This document shows positions 8,739 through 17,911 of a stretch of 58,261 nt of DNA, piece after piece. The translations under genes were made by a program, and so were the position numbers. Under the pieces are notes generated by a model that searched no databases, was not told where the DNA came from, and saw nothing but the letters and a program-made list of their open reading frames with translations. Source of the stretch: Bacteroidota bacterium (GTDB lineage Bacteria > Bacteroidota > Ignavibacteria > Kryptoniales > JAKASW01); NCBI GenBank assembly GCA_021811615.1, contig JAJZNW010000018.1:1-58261 (forward strand). The letters are read 5' to 3'. Within the stretch, counting starts at the first letter, position 1, and each line of letters opens with the position of its first letter.

Positions 8739-9344
8739 ATGGAATTCTTATCGAATCTGGTAATCGAAACAATTCGGCTCCTGGGATACCCGGGCGTTTT
8801 TATTCTCATGACACTCGAGAGCGTTAATATCCCGATACCTTCTGAAGTAGTGATGCCCTTCTCCGGATTTCTGGCGCTTCAGGGGACGTTCAACTTCTGG
8901 GCAGTCGCTTTTGCGGGAACGCTGGGAAATGTCGCAGGGTCGCTTCTCTCATATTACCTGGCCGAGTGGATTGTCAGCATAAGAAACAAGTACAGATTTC
9001 TTCGAGTCATTTTGTCTGAGAAGCATCTTGAGAAGACCAATGAGTGGTTCAGGAAGTACGGGGCCTTCTCGATATTTTTCGGAAGGGTTGTCCCGGTCAT
9101 CAGGACTTTCATCTCGCTCCCCGCAGGCATCGGTAAGATGAATGTTGTGAAGTTCACTTCACTTACGCTTCTGGGATCGCTGATCTGGTCTGTGTTCCTT
9201 ACATACGTAGGTCTCTTCCTCGGGAGCAACTGGGATACGATAGGCTCCTATTTCCGGCAGGCGGATTATGTTATCGTGGCACTCCTCGTAATTGGAGTTC
9301 TCTACTTCGTACTGAAAAGGAAAAAAAGTCAGGCGCTGGAGTAA
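8739..9344 (+). CDS. DedA / SNARE-associated family membrane protein
   Basis: A 201-residue polytopic inner-membrane protein of the DedA family, whose members include undecaprenyl-phosphate and phospholipid flippases. Family hallmarks are present: the re-entrant 'PIPSEVVMPFSG' segment near residue 30 and the 'FGRVVPVIRTFISLPAG' segment near residue 115, with the conserved Arg and Pro. Four or five hydrophobic segments follow, ending in a C-terminal helix and a basic tail (LKRKKSQ). Length fits the family. A GAAGGG site precedes the ATG. It is a single gene under its own promoter; the substrate is not decided by sequence. Confidence 0.9.
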   Translation: MEFLSNLVIETIRLLGYPGVFILMTLESVNIPIPSEVVMPFSGFLALQGTFNFWAVAFAGTLGNVAGSLLSYYLAEWIVSIRNKYRFLRVILSEKHLEKTNEWFRKYGAFSIFFGRVVPVIRTFISLPAGIGKMNVVKFTSLTLLGSLIWSVFLTYVGLFLGSNWDTIGSYFRQADYVIVALLVIGVLYFVLKRKKSQALE

Positions 9345-9574
9345 TCCCGGCGGCCGTCAACGATATTCCCTCATACTCTCGATTGTTCGGTCGTCCGGCG
9401 GCAGGGTGGCACACCTGTGTCAGGGAAGAGCATGCGACCGAAGATATGCGAAATTCGTCGGGCGTGAATCTCCCTGCAGCATCCTTGCATCGTCTTTTTC
9501 GGACTTTATTGGTGCTGTTCCCGGCATGGCATATGCAGAATCATTTCCGAAAGTGAGATTAAAGTGGAGTTCCG

Positions 9575-10546
9575 ATGAAAAGAATCGCGGTTTTGACAAG
9601 CGGTGGGGATGCTCCCGGGATGAATGCCGCCATCAGGGCGGTAGTGCGCGTGGGCATTGAGGCAAAGATGGACGTTTACGGCGTGAACCGCGGATACGCC
9701 GGACTCGTCGGAGGAAATTTCGTTCAGCTCCGCGCGCGTGACGTGAGCGGTATCCTGGAGAAGGGAGGCTCTTTCCTGCAAAGCGCTCGCTGTCCGGAGT
9801 TCAAGACAGAGGAAGGGCAAATGAAGGCGCTTCATATGCTCCGTGAGTATGGAATAGACGGGCTGGTGGTCATTGGAGGGAACGGTTCTCAGACGGGCTC
9901 GTACGCACTTTCCAAGCGCGGTTTCCCCGTGGTGGGGATTGCATCCACCATAGACAACGATCTTTACGGATCCGATATTACTATCGGAGTCGATACGGCA
10001 CTCAACGTAATCCTTGAAGCGATCGACCGGCTTAAGATTACCGCCTCCTCTCACGAGCGCGCGTTCGTCATCGAGGTGATGGGACGCGATTGCGGATACC
10101 TGGCTCTGATGGCCGGGATAGCCGGCGGCGCCGAGGCTGTCATAATTCCTGAAGTCGAAACAGATCCCGAACTTGTGGCGGACGAGATCCGGAGCGCTTA
10201 CGAACGCGGTAAGAACCATGCTCTTGTCGTCGTCGCCGAAGGGGCGAAGTACAATGCGACCAAGCTCGCTTCATATTTCAGCGACAACCATGAGCGATTG
10301 GGATTCGAGCTGAGAGTCACGATCCTTGGGCACGTGCAGCGTGGTGGTACACCGGGGGCGTTCGACAGGATACTTGCATCGCGGCTTGGAGAAGCGGCGG
10401 TCGACGCTTTGGTCGACGGCGAGACAGGCGTGCTCGTCGGATTGGCAAACGATCAGATCGTCAGAACGCCGCTCGAGGTGGTGAACAGCCGGAAGAAGGC
10501 ACTCGACCCGCGCGTCGTCAAACTGGCTGCGGTCCTCGCAAAGTAG
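9575..10546 (+). CDS. pfkA: 6-phosphofructokinase
   Basis: A 323-residue glycolytic enzyme phosphorylating fructose 6-phosphate to fructose 1,6-bisphosphate in the cytosol. Conserved blocks are in the expected order: GGDAPGMNAAIRAVV (nucleotide binding, residues 10-24), the GGNGS loop, STIDNDL (catalytic), the 'MGRDCGYLAL' substrate loop and GHVQRGGTP. The Gly that marks ATP-dependent enzymes follows the GGN; the Asp usually found there (Mg-binding position 103 in E. coli) is Asn, a variant known in other PfkA-family enzymes. The start has a GTGGAG site 8 bases upstream. It is convergent with the M23 peptidase gene across 74 bases containing a hairpin. Confidence 0.95.
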   Translation: MKRIAVLTSGGDAPGMNAAIRAVVRVGIEAKMDVYGVNRGYAGLVGGNFVQLRARDVSGILEKGGSFLQSARCPEFKTEEGQMKALHMLREYGIDGLVVIGGNGSQTGSYALSKRGFPVVGIASTIDNDLYGSDITIGVDTALNVILEAIDRLKITASSHERAFVIEVMGRDCGYLALMAGIAGGAEAVIIPEVETDPELVADEIRSAYERGKNHALVVVAEGAKYNATKLASYFSDNHERLGFELRVTILGHVQRGGTPGAFDRILASRLGEAAVDALVDGETGVLVGLANDQIVRTPLEVVNSRKKALDPRVVKLAAVLAK

Positions 10547-10594
10547 TCGGTACACATTTCATCACCCGCAACCCAGATCGGGAAAGCCAATTGA

Positions 10595-10613
10595 GCGGAG
10601 AGGAGGTCTCCGC
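10595..10613. terminator. Hairpin between convergent pfkA and M23 peptidase genes
   Basis: A perfect 7-bp stem (GCGGAGA/TCTCCGC) with a GGAGG loop in the short space between the two stop codons. It lacks a T-run on either strand, so it may block or pair rather than terminate by itself. Its position fits a shared bidirectional end. Confidence 0.4.
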
Positions 10614-10620
10614 CCAACCG

Positions 10621-11559
10621 TCACCTTTTCGCCAACTGAGCGTAGAGCTTCGCAGTGTTAAACTGTGATCCATTGAAGAAATAGTCGACAGGGTTGAGAT
10701 GTACTCCGTTTTTTCTGACCTCGTAATGAAGGTGCGGCCCGGTAGACAGTCCCGTATCCCCGCTAAGTGCGATGACCTGACCCCTGGTTACCTTCTGACC
10801 CGCTTTGACCAGAGGCCTCGACAGGTGGCCGAACAACGTCGAATATCCAAAGCCGTTGTCGATCACTACCACGTTGCCGTATCCACCACGTCTTCCGACA
10901 TAATCCACCACTCCTGCTCCGGTCGCATGAACATGTGTCCCTACTTCGGCCTCGATATCTATGCCTTCATGCATCAGGTAAACGTGAAGTATGGGATGGA
11001 ACCGCATCCCGAACCCGTCGCTTATTATGCCGTTCCTGATCGGATCGATTGCCGGTATGTGCCGGAATAGTTGCTGGTTTGTCCTGTACTTCGTTAGAAT
11101 ATCGGAGTAACTGTGTTCCTGAAGATTGGCTTCCCGTTGCAGTACGGCCAGCGATTTCATCGCACCGGATATCAGTGAATTTGCTCCCGGAGAAACACCA
11201 AAGTCGGTGTTCATCTTCACGCCGCCGACGGATACCTCCTTCACTCCGGCAGAGAGTCGCGGAAGGTTGACGCTCGTCCGCAACTGATCGTCGCTTGATC
11301 TCAGTCGATTCATCACTGACGCAAACTCCGAGAGTTTGCCGTTGAGTGATACCAGCTGCGCTCTCAGGACTTTGTTCTCGTTTGATATGTTGTCTGCCCG
11401 CAACTCCTGCAGTCCAAGAGGATCGACACCGAAGAAACCGGCCAACATTGTGCCGAGTGAGGAGAGGAAGAGAACGACGAGTGTGATCGCTGCGAGCCGC
11501 GACCACTTGATCGGCTCGTAGCTTACTCGCGATTCAGAAAAGTAGTAGATTTTTTGCAT
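10621..11559 (-). CDS. M23 family metallopeptidase (LytM-like, membrane-anchored)
   Basis: A 312-residue cell-wall endopeptidase. One membrane helix near residues 21-45 (LAAITLVVLFLSSLGTML) anchors it to the inner membrane. A coiled-coil stretch follows (about 55-95, LRADNISNENKVLRAQL), then the C-terminal peptidase M23 domain. Zinc ligands are visible: HEGIDIE in the first motif (H-x3-D) and the HLHYE motif (H-x-H) near the end. The 'GYGNVVVIDNGFGYSTLFGHLS' block is typical of active LytM folds, so it is probably catalytic and not an EnvC-type activator. A good AGGAGA site precedes the ATG. It probably helps remodel peptidoglycan during growth or division. Confidence 0.9.
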   Translation of the reverse strand: MQKIYYFSESRVSYEPIKWSRLAAITLVVLFLSSLGTMLAGFFGVDPLGLQELRADNISNENKVLRAQLVSLNGKLSEFASVMNRLRSSDDQLRTSVNLPRLSAGVKEVSVGGVKMNTDFGVSPGANSLISGAMKSLAVLQREANLQEHSYSDILTKYRTNQQLFRHIPAIDPIRNGIISDGFGMRFHPILHVYLMHEGIDIEAEVGTHVHATGAGVVDYVGRRGGYGNVVVIDNGFGYSTLFGHLSRPLVKAGQKVTRGQVIALSGDTGLSTGPHLHYEVRKNGVHLNPVDYFFNGSQFNTAKLYAQLAKR

Positions 11560-12182
11560 CGGCTCTCCTTTTCTAATCGATCAATGTTTGTGCCGGCATT
11601 GATTTCATGAGACCTTGCTCACGCACGGTCCAGGCAATCGAGATTGCGAGCGAATTTTGCGTTTCATTGAAATGATTTCCACGACATTATGTTTGGCATA
11701 TGTAAGAATTACTAAGCGAAGGTAATTGTTACATCCGACCCTTTTAGACAACCCTGCCGCAAACCAGGATTGATATCGATAGACCTTGGTGCCCTTGAGT
11801 TTACGCATCCCAAATCTATGCCTATGGCCGGACAGGCGCAAGTGCCCAACGCGCGGGTGAGCTCTGCATCACACCGGTCGAGCACGAGCTTGTGCTCTGG
11901 CAAACGGCAGGTGTTAGAGAAATCCTGGCGCCGAAAATGGATGTCCCGAGAAGGGAAAGTTACGAAATCCCGACATGCTCATTACGAATTGTCTACAAGA
12001 TATTGCCTGCAGCAGAAAGATCGGCCTCTTGTTGCTTTTCCAGCCGAGGTATCCTATAATCATCACGTCAGGTGTGCCGGCAGGGGGGCTGTCGTTAAAA
12101 AAGTCGATGATTTGCTCTCTCGCGTTCCGGTCTCGTCAAGTTACGTAATTCACAATATGACGAAAGGGGAAGTGGCAAAACA
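11560..12182. other. 623-bp non-coding region between divergent M23 peptidase and GH3 genes
   Basis: Promoters for the two flanking genes should lie here, but I see no box pair good enough to call. An 18-bp near-palindrome with 6-bp arms (GAGCAC/GTGCTC) occurs at 11880-11897 and could be an operator for the glycosidase gene. A + strand reading frame runs from 11770 to the GH3 start, but its product is rich in Ser/Arg/His, has no domain and no ribosome site, so it is not called as a gene. The stretch may contain decayed coding sequence. Confidence 0.4.
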
Positions 12183-14693
12183 ATGAAGACGCTTTCTGTT
12201 TATATTCTGTCGGCGGGACTGATAGTCCTGATCCTGACTGCGTTCTCAGGCAAAGATAAGATGGCACAACCGGAGCCCAAATACAAAAACCCGAATAGTC
12301 CTATCGAACAGCGGGTCGAGGATCTGCTCGACAGGATGACACTCATAGAGAAAATCGCGATGCTGGGGGGAACCGGATTCACGACGACGCCAATCCCTAG
12401 ACTCGGGATCCCGGCCCTGAAAATGAGCGACGGTCCCTTAGGAGTCAGATGGGGAAAATCTACCGCCTTCCCAGCCGGTACGTGTATGGCAGCGAGCTGG
12501 GATACTTCCATGATGTATCGAGTCGGCGAAGCAATCGCCGAGGAAGTGAAAGGGAAAGGGAGAGACGAGATACTCGGCCCGTGCGTAAATATAGCCAGAC
12601 TTCCGATGGGAGGAAGGACTTTTGAAGCTTACGGTGAGGATCCGTACCTGGTATCCAGGCTGGCGGTGAGCTATATCGAAGGTGTTCAAAGCAAGGGGGT
12701 GGCGGCGACGGTTAAGCATTATGCCGCAAATAACCAGGAATACCAGCGTATGTTCGTCGATGCGAGGATCGATGAACGCGCCCTCAACGAGATTTACCTC
12801 CCCGCATTCAAAGCTGCTGTTGAAGAGGCTCATGTTCTCACCGTGATGGCCGCGTACAACAAGGTTAATGGAAGATATTGTACCGAAAATGGTTATCTCC
12901 TGAACACAAAGCTAAAACACGACTGGGGATTCAAAGGAATTGTGATGTCGGACTGGGGAGCAGTGCACAGTTCGCTGCCGGTCATGGAGGGGGGAATGGA
13001 TCTCGAGATGCCCACGGGGAAATACCTGAACGACAGCACGCTCCTCCCGGCGATCAAGAGCGGCGAACTCAAAGAGAGCGTTATCGATGACAAGGTGAAG
13101 AGAATCCTCCGGGTCATGTTCAAGCTTGGACTTTTCGACCGCACAAGGACGGAAAACCCATCGATGGTCAATACACGGGAGCACCGGCAGATTGCGTACC
13201 GCGCCGCGGTTGAAGGAATAACATTGCTAAAGAATGAAGGAAACATACTCCCCCTGTTCGCGGCACAAGTGAAATCTATCGCCGTGATAGGACCGAACGC
13301 CGCAGTTGCGAGAACAACCGGCGGCGGGAGCGCGATGGTCGATCCGATTTATTCGGTGAGTCCGCTCGAAGCTCTCCGGAAGAAGCTCGGAAGAAAAGTC
13401 AAGATAAATTTCGCCCAAGGTGTACAACTTGGCGGTGACATCTCGCCGATCGAAGGAAAGTACTTCTATCTTCCCGGGAAAGCCGCAGAAGGATTGCAGG
13501 CGGAATACTTTGCCGGGAATGACTTCAGCGGCAAGCCGAAGGTGGCGAGGATAGACAAGGGTATTGATTTCAATTGGAATGGCGAATCGCCTGCGGAAGG
13601 CGTGCCGGGTCAGAATTTCTCCGTCAGGTGGATGGGCCGGCTGAAGGCGCCGGGGTCCGCCGACTATGTGTTTGATCTTTCGAGCGACGATGGCTCACGT
13701 CTTTATCTCGACAGCAAACTCGTTATCGATAACTGGGGCCAGCATGGTTTTGAGGCTCGCTCGTACAAGATGCACATGCAGAAGGGGAAGTTTTACGATA
13801 TCAGGGTCGATTACTTCCAGGCGGGAGGAGGATCGGGGGTGAAGCTTGGAATGCGCGAGAGCGGGAACGCTCTCATAAGGAAAGCCGTCGCGGCGGCAAA
13901 GAAGTCGGATGTGGCGATTCTCTTTGTAGGTACCTCAAGCTACTATGAGACCGAAGGGGGCGACCGGGATAGTCTCGGACTACCCGAAGACCAGGATGCG
14001 CTCATCGAACAGGTTGCGAAGGCAAATAAGAATACAGTCGTCGTGATGATAACCGGCGCACCGGTAACCATGAATAGGTGGGTCAACAATGTGCCGGGAC
14101 TGATTCAGGCTTGGTTTGGCGGAGACGAGTCGGGGAATGCGATAGCAGATGTATTGCTCGGCAAGCATGATCCATCGGGCAGGTTACCGATGACATTTCC
14201 CGTAAGATGGTCGGATTGCTCAGCTTACGGTTCCTACAAGCATCGAGACAGCGTGTCGGATTACAGCGACGGCATATTTGTGGGATACAGGTGGTTCGAC
14301 AAACACAAAATCAAACCTTTATTCCCCTTCGGCTTCGGCCTGTCGTACACGAGGTTCAGTTACAGCGGGTTGAGGATCACCCAGTTGGGCGACACATACG
14401 ATGTGACATTCAAAGTAAAGAACGACGGAAAAACTGCGGGCGTGGAAATACCCCAGCTCTATGTCCACGATCCAGACACCATGGCGGATGCCCCGGTGAA
14501 AGAGCTGAAGGGATTTGACCGTATCTCACTTAAACCGGGCGAGACAAAATATATGAAGTTCACTCTTGCCGGAAGCGATTTTGCCCATTACGATGCAGCG
14601 AAGGGGAAATGGGTCACACATTCTGGGAGGTATGATGTGTTAATCGGAAGTTCCAGCAGGGATATACGACTTCGAGGTGCGTTGAAGATCTGA
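12183..14693 (+). CDS. GH3 family beta-glucosidase with PA14 insertion
   Basis: An 836-residue exported glycoside hydrolase, expected to release glucose or xylose from beta-linked oligosaccharides. It has an N-terminal hydrophobic signal (about residues 1-22) and a GH3 barrel with catalytic nucleophile Asp257 in 'GIVMSDWGAVHS'. The substrate-binding 'VAATVKHYAANNQEYQR' region (KHY/F-x-x-N) is present. The second GH3 domain is split by a PA14 carbohydrate-binding module at about 435-570 (GLQAEYF...DDGSRLYLDSKLVIDNWG). A fibronectin-like C-terminal domain follows (PLFPFGFGLSYTRFSYS to the end). The PA14 insertion is typical of the BglB/KmBglI subgroup. An AAAGGGGAAG site lies before the ATG. 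It stands alone in its transcription unit; GH31 and VPS10-type genes farther right suggest a wider polysaccharide-using lifestyle. Confidence 0.93.
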   Translation: MKTLSVYILSAGLIVLILTAFSGKDKMAQPEPKYKNPNSPIEQRVEDLLDRMTLIEKIAMLGGTGFTTTPIPRLGIPALKMSDGPLGVRWGKSTAFPAGTCMAASWDTSMMYRVGEAIAEEVKGKGRDEILGPCVNIARLPMGGRTFEAYGEDPYLVSRLAVSYIEGVQSKGVAATVKHYAANNQEYQRMFVDARIDERALNEIYLPAFKAAVEEAHVLTVMAAYNKVNGRYCTENGYLLNTKLKHDWGFKGIVMSDWGAVHSSLPVMEGGMDLEMPTGKYLNDSTLLPAIKSGELKESVIDDKVKRILRVMFKLGLFDRTRTENPSMVNTREHRQIAYRAAVEGITLLKNEGNILPLFAAQVKSIAVIGPNAAVARTTGGGSAMVDPIYSVSPLEALRKKLGRKVKINFAQGVQLGGDISPIEGKYFYLPGKAAEGLQAEYFAGNDFSGKPKVARIDKGIDFNWNGESPAEGVPGQNFSVRWMGRLKAPGSADYVFDLSSDDGSRLYLDSKLVIDNWGQHGFEARSYKMHMQKGKFYDIRVDYFQAGGGSGVKLGMRESGNALIRKAVAAAKKSDVAILFVGTSSYYETEGGDRDSLGLPEDQDALIEQVAKANKNTVVVMITGAPVTMNRWVNNVPGLIQAWFGGDESGNAIADVLLGKHDPSGRLPMTFPVRWSDCSAYGSYKHRDSVSDYSDGIFVGYRWFDKHKIKPLFPFGFGLSYTRFSYSGLRITQLGDTYDVTFKVKNDGKTAGVEIPQLYVHDPDTMADAPVKELKGFDRISLKPGETKYMKFTLAGSDFAHYDAAKGKWVTHSGRYDVLIGSSSRDIRLRGALKI

Positions 14694-14850
14694 GTATCAA
14701 TTCCTCGATTGTGAAATCCCGCAAACGAGCACAAATTCGCTGTCCGCGATGCTTGCTATTTAAGACCATGATAGATAAACTTCTTCACAAAAACCGAAGA
14801 GCGTCCCTTTAAGCCACAGCTGGCGTAGTTCATTTTGAAGGGAAATCGGA

Positions 14851-15900
14851 GTGGACGGAAATGGTTCTAAGGAGATAGGGGAGGACAAGACGTTGATGAG
14901 GATTGCCCGCAGCTCTGTGCGGTCAATTCTCAACGGAACATACGAGAGTGCAGAAATCAATGCACTGGTGAAAGTTTGCCATGCACTGGCCGTCCCGTAT
15001 GTCAGACGAAGACTCAGCGGCGATGTGGTGCTAAGAAGAACACTTGAGCTTAACATCGGCGATTTTGCATTCGACTGCCTCGCCGACCTTTTTGCTTTTG
15101 CAGCCTCGGGAGAGTTTCCTCACTTTCAGGCCTACTTTGCGGCGTATCCTCCCGAAGGTCTCACCGACGAGGAGGTGCTGGTACACCTGAGAAGACTCGT
15201 CTTCTCGCACGTCAACCAGGGTATCTTCAGGCTTTATAACGAAGTCGACCCGTCACTCGGCAAGGTCATACGCAACATAAAGCTTGCTCTCCAGCAATTC
15301 GACAGCCTTGTCCTGATCGCAAGATTCGGCGTGCCATGCCTGGCGCCGGCAGAAGGGGACCGGATGCTGCAAAGCAGGAGCATCGAGATCGAAGAGCTCG
15401 AAACGGGCCTGAGAAGCTATATCCGCGGTAAGTCGAATATTCCATTCATGTTGGGCAAACTTGCTCTATTTCTTCACGAATCTCGAGACGTTTGCCGCGT
15501 TATTCCGCTCACCAACGCCGCCATAGTGTTCCGTTCGATTTACTCCACTAACTTCGGTGACGAGGCATACTCCTCTTCAATTGAAGAAAATTTAGATGTA
15601 TCCAATCTACATGAGATAGTGCATGAAGCAGTAGAGGATGTTCGCAAGCGTATGTCCCCGCAATATCTGAAGAGGAAGAAGATACGGCCATCGCTTCTGG
15701 ATATTTATTTCAGGGTTATCGAAGAAAGGATGAAACTTACTTTCTCCGGAGATGGTTCTGAGAGTGGGCTAAAGGAACTTCTGGGTCGACACTTAAATGG
15801 GATGACTGACATTGATTACAGATCGAAACATCGAAGCAGACTCGAATATCTTTCGAGGATGGCGGGTAAGGAAGTGGCACGGAGACTGAACATGAAATGA
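14851..15900 (+). CDS. Uncharacterised helical protein paired with an anti-sigma-like protein
   Basis: A 349-residue protein starting at GTG (GAAGGG upstream); an in-frame ATG lies 15 codons in. It is mostly helical, without signal peptide or membrane segment. A block near residues 60-160 (DLFAFAASGEFPHFQAYF...HLRRLVFSHVNQGIFRLYNEVDPSLGKVIRNIK) reads like the layout of sigma-factor-like proteins, and the C-terminal part (about 245-345) carries helices rich in Arg, Glu and Leu. The gene ends 41 bases before a zinc-finger anti-sigma-like gene, which is the usual order for a sigma/anti-sigma pair. I do not recognise a named family. A distant sigma-like role is inferred mainly from the neighbour and overall shape. 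Confidence 0.6.
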   Translation: MDGNGSKEIGEDKTLMRIARSSVRSILNGTYESAEINALVKVCHALAVPYVRRRLSGDVVLRRTLELNIGDFAFDCLADLFAFAASGEFPHFQAYFAAYPPEGLTDEEVLVHLRRLVFSHVNQGIFRLYNEVDPSLGKVIRNIKLALQQFDSLVLIARFGVPCLAPAEGDRMLQSRSIEIEELETGLRSYIRGKSNIPFMLGKLALFLHESRDVCRVIPLTNAAIVFRSIYSTNFGDEAYSSSIEENLDVSNLHEIVHEAVEDVRKRMSPQYLKRKKIRPSLLDIYFRVIEERMKLTFSGDGSESGLKELLGRHLNGMTDIDYRSKHRSRLEYLSRMAGKEVARRLNMK

Positions 15901-15941
15901 GCTTTCAGCGGGATATATGAAGTGGAAGGAACATCCATAGA

Positions 15942-17414
15942 GTGGTACACATAGATGAACATACTCTTGAACTTCTGGCCCTCGGCGACGCGAGCACCAG
16001 GAAAAAGGAGAAACAAATAAGGAAGCATCTCGCGGAATGCTCCGGATGCGCGGCGATGTATTTGGAGATAACGAGATTCTACGAGGATGTCCGGGAGGAG
16101 AATGAGTCGGAAACTCCCGCTTTAGAGTCTCTGACGAGACGATCCCTCGTCAGGAAGCGGGATGAGCTGGAGCCGTACTTTGCAAAGCCTGATTTGGAAC
16201 CTGTATCCTACACGGAGGTCAGAGTGCCGACGGTATGGAGAAGAATTAACAGGTTCAGGCATGAGCACCCGGTGAAAACGACTCTCACGATGATTGCTTT
16301 CACAGCTGCACTCTCGATAGGAGCGGGGTTTATGTCGAGAGTAGTTGGCCGGATTCCGAGTCCTGCCTACGTTCATCTTAACGTTGCCAAAGGGGCGATG
16401 GAGGTGTTCAGCAAAAACAATCGACCGCTGTGGTCTATTCCCGCTTCCGGCCTGAATTCCATCGAGTATAATATTGCGAGTTTGGGCTCGTCGTATTGGC
16501 AATTTTGCGACCTGAATTCGGATGGACAAAACGAGATAGTTACCGTGATACCGGGCCTTGGAGCTTCGACGACCAACTCTCCGGTTCTGCATATTTTCGG
16601 TCCGAGGGGAGATTTGAGGCTGGAAGCGAAAATTAACCCGGGGGTAATCTCTTACTCCGGCGTCATGTACCCGCAGGATTTCCAGCCGATGAATCTTGCT
16701 TTGATCAATTCCCCCAGAGGACGAGGCAAAGAGTTTCTCGTCGGTATTACAAACGGCCATTCTCCGTACTGCGAGGTCAAGCTGGACACGCAGGGCCGAG
16801 TTCTGGGAGAGTACTGGCATTTCGGAAATCTCATCGGGATGTCTCCGGTTACTCTCGCGGATGGAAAAAGATACGTGGCCCTAATGGGGGAGAATGATGT
16901 GAATGATCGCACAACCGGTTCGTACCCGGTCATAGTGATCCTGGATCCAAGCAGACTAGTTGGTATAACCGAGTCTGCCGTTACGCCCGGTTTTGGATTT
17001 CAATTGTCCCTGGCCGAGGTCTATTATGTCAGGCTTCCTAACTGCGACATGAACTACGCCCTCAAGGCGTATATGTTTGTGCATGACCTTACCGGCGAAA
17101 CGAGAAGTACGCTGGACTTCAGCTTGGCGAGCAGCCAATCGAGTGTGAGCAGGGATGGCAGCACCCCTTCCTTCGATGTCTCCTTTTCAAAAGGCATGAG
17201 GGTCTTGTCGTACAGCGCTTCGAATGTCTCGGTCACTTTGCACGCCGCCATGGAGAAGCAGGGTCTGGTGACCGGTGAATTGGACCAGACTTATTTGGAT
17301 AGGTTGAAGAATGAAGTCAGATACTGGAACGGTAACGAGTGGGTGAAGACGCCGACCCCGATAATACATCGAGCAATTGAACGACAGAGTGTTTCCTTAG
17401 GGAAGCAGAAATGA
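15942..17414 (+). CDS. Zinc-finger anti-sigma-like membrane protein with large outer domain
   Basis: A 490-residue protein starting at GTG after a GGAAGGAAC site. Residues 1-45 form a putative zinc-finger domain of the anti-sigma kind (HIDEHTLELLALGD...HLAECSGCAAMYLE, with the H-x3-C-x2-C cluster). One membrane helix follows at about 110-132 (TTLTMIAFTAALSIGAGFM). The remaining ~350 residues should be periplasmic and resemble an FG-GAP/VCBS-like propeller (CDLNSDGQNEIVTVIPG). The layout suits a transmembrane regulator that senses outside and holds a cytosolic partner inside. That partner is plausibly the preceding gene product. The ligand is unknown. Confidence 0.7.
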   Translation: MVHIDEHTLELLALGDASTRKKEKQIRKHLAECSGCAAMYLEITRFYEDVREENESETPALESLTRRSLVRKRDELEPYFAKPDLEPVSYTEVRVPTVWRRINRFRHEHPVKTTLTMIAFTAALSIGAGFMSRVVGRIPSPAYVHLNVAKGAMEVFSKNNRPLWSIPASGLNSIEYNIASLGSSYWQFCDLNSDGQNEIVTVIPGLGASTTNSPVLHIFGPRGDLRLEAKINPGVISYSGVMYPQDFQPMNLALINSPRGRGKEFLVGITNGHSPYCEVKLDTQGRVLGEYWHFGNLIGMSPVTLADGKRYVALMGENDVNDRTTGSYPVIVILDPSRLVGITESAVTPGFGFQLSLAEVYYVRLPNCDMNYALKAYMFVHDLTGETRSTLDFSLASSQSSVSRDGSTPSFDVSFSKGMRVLSYSASNVSVTLHAAMEKQGLVTGELDQTYLDRLKNEVRYWNGNEWVKTPTPIIHRAIERQSVSLGKQK

Positions 17415-17602
17415 GATTATGATTAACAAGGTCTTAGGTGCTGTTTTAGCTATGAGACTTCTGGTGCAATCGATATCCGGAGAAGCTACGGTAACAGATA
17501 AGCATCGTTGAATGTAAGGCGCCTGACTTTTCCGGCTACGGATCTGTTTCGATAACATGGAGAAGCCTCGGAAATTCTCTTATTATGAACAGGTAAAATA
17601 AC

Positions 17603-17911
17603 ATGTTTGAGATCTGCAATAGCAAGGGGTTTTTTGTAACGTTTCCCAATGGGGTCACATTGTCGACTCAATTTGGCGGCGGAGACTATTGCATGAATTT
17701 TGACGATCCGGTGGAGCGGCATTCGGACGGCAAGCAGTGCGTTGATGCCGAGATTGCCGTTGTCGATGAAGCGGGCAACTGGAGGACCAAAGAGGTTATG
17801 GCCCTCGCAGGTGAACCTGAGCCGACCGACAATTTCGTGGGGCACGTTACAGTTGATGTCTGCTGCAAGGTAGTGGAGGCGTGCAGGAAGATTCCTGCTG
17901 ACACTTTGTGA
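17603..17911 (+). CDS. Small conserved-looking hypothetical protein (102 aa)
   Basis: A 102-residue soluble protein. The opening, 'GFFVTFPNGVTLSTQFGGG' followed by 'YCMNFD', resembles small proteins of unknown function I associate with phages and scattered bacteria (GF-x-I/V-TF-x-NG-x-T/V-x-S-x-QFG). A long frame on the opposite strand overlaps it, but the + strand product has protein-like composition and the opposite one does not. A VCCKVVEAC cysteine cluster lies near the C-terminus. Nothing around it explains a role. Confidence 0.6.
   Translation: MFEICNSKGFFVTFPNGVTLSTQFGGGDYCMNFDDPVERHSDGKQCVDAEIAVVDEAGNWRTKEVMALAGEPEPTDNFVGHVTVDVCCKVVEACRKIPADTL

Noticed and set aside
11770..12186. + strand frame running into the GH3 start
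   Set aside because: Ser/Arg/His-rich product without any domain, no ribosome site, and overlap with the GH3 start; treated as non-coding.
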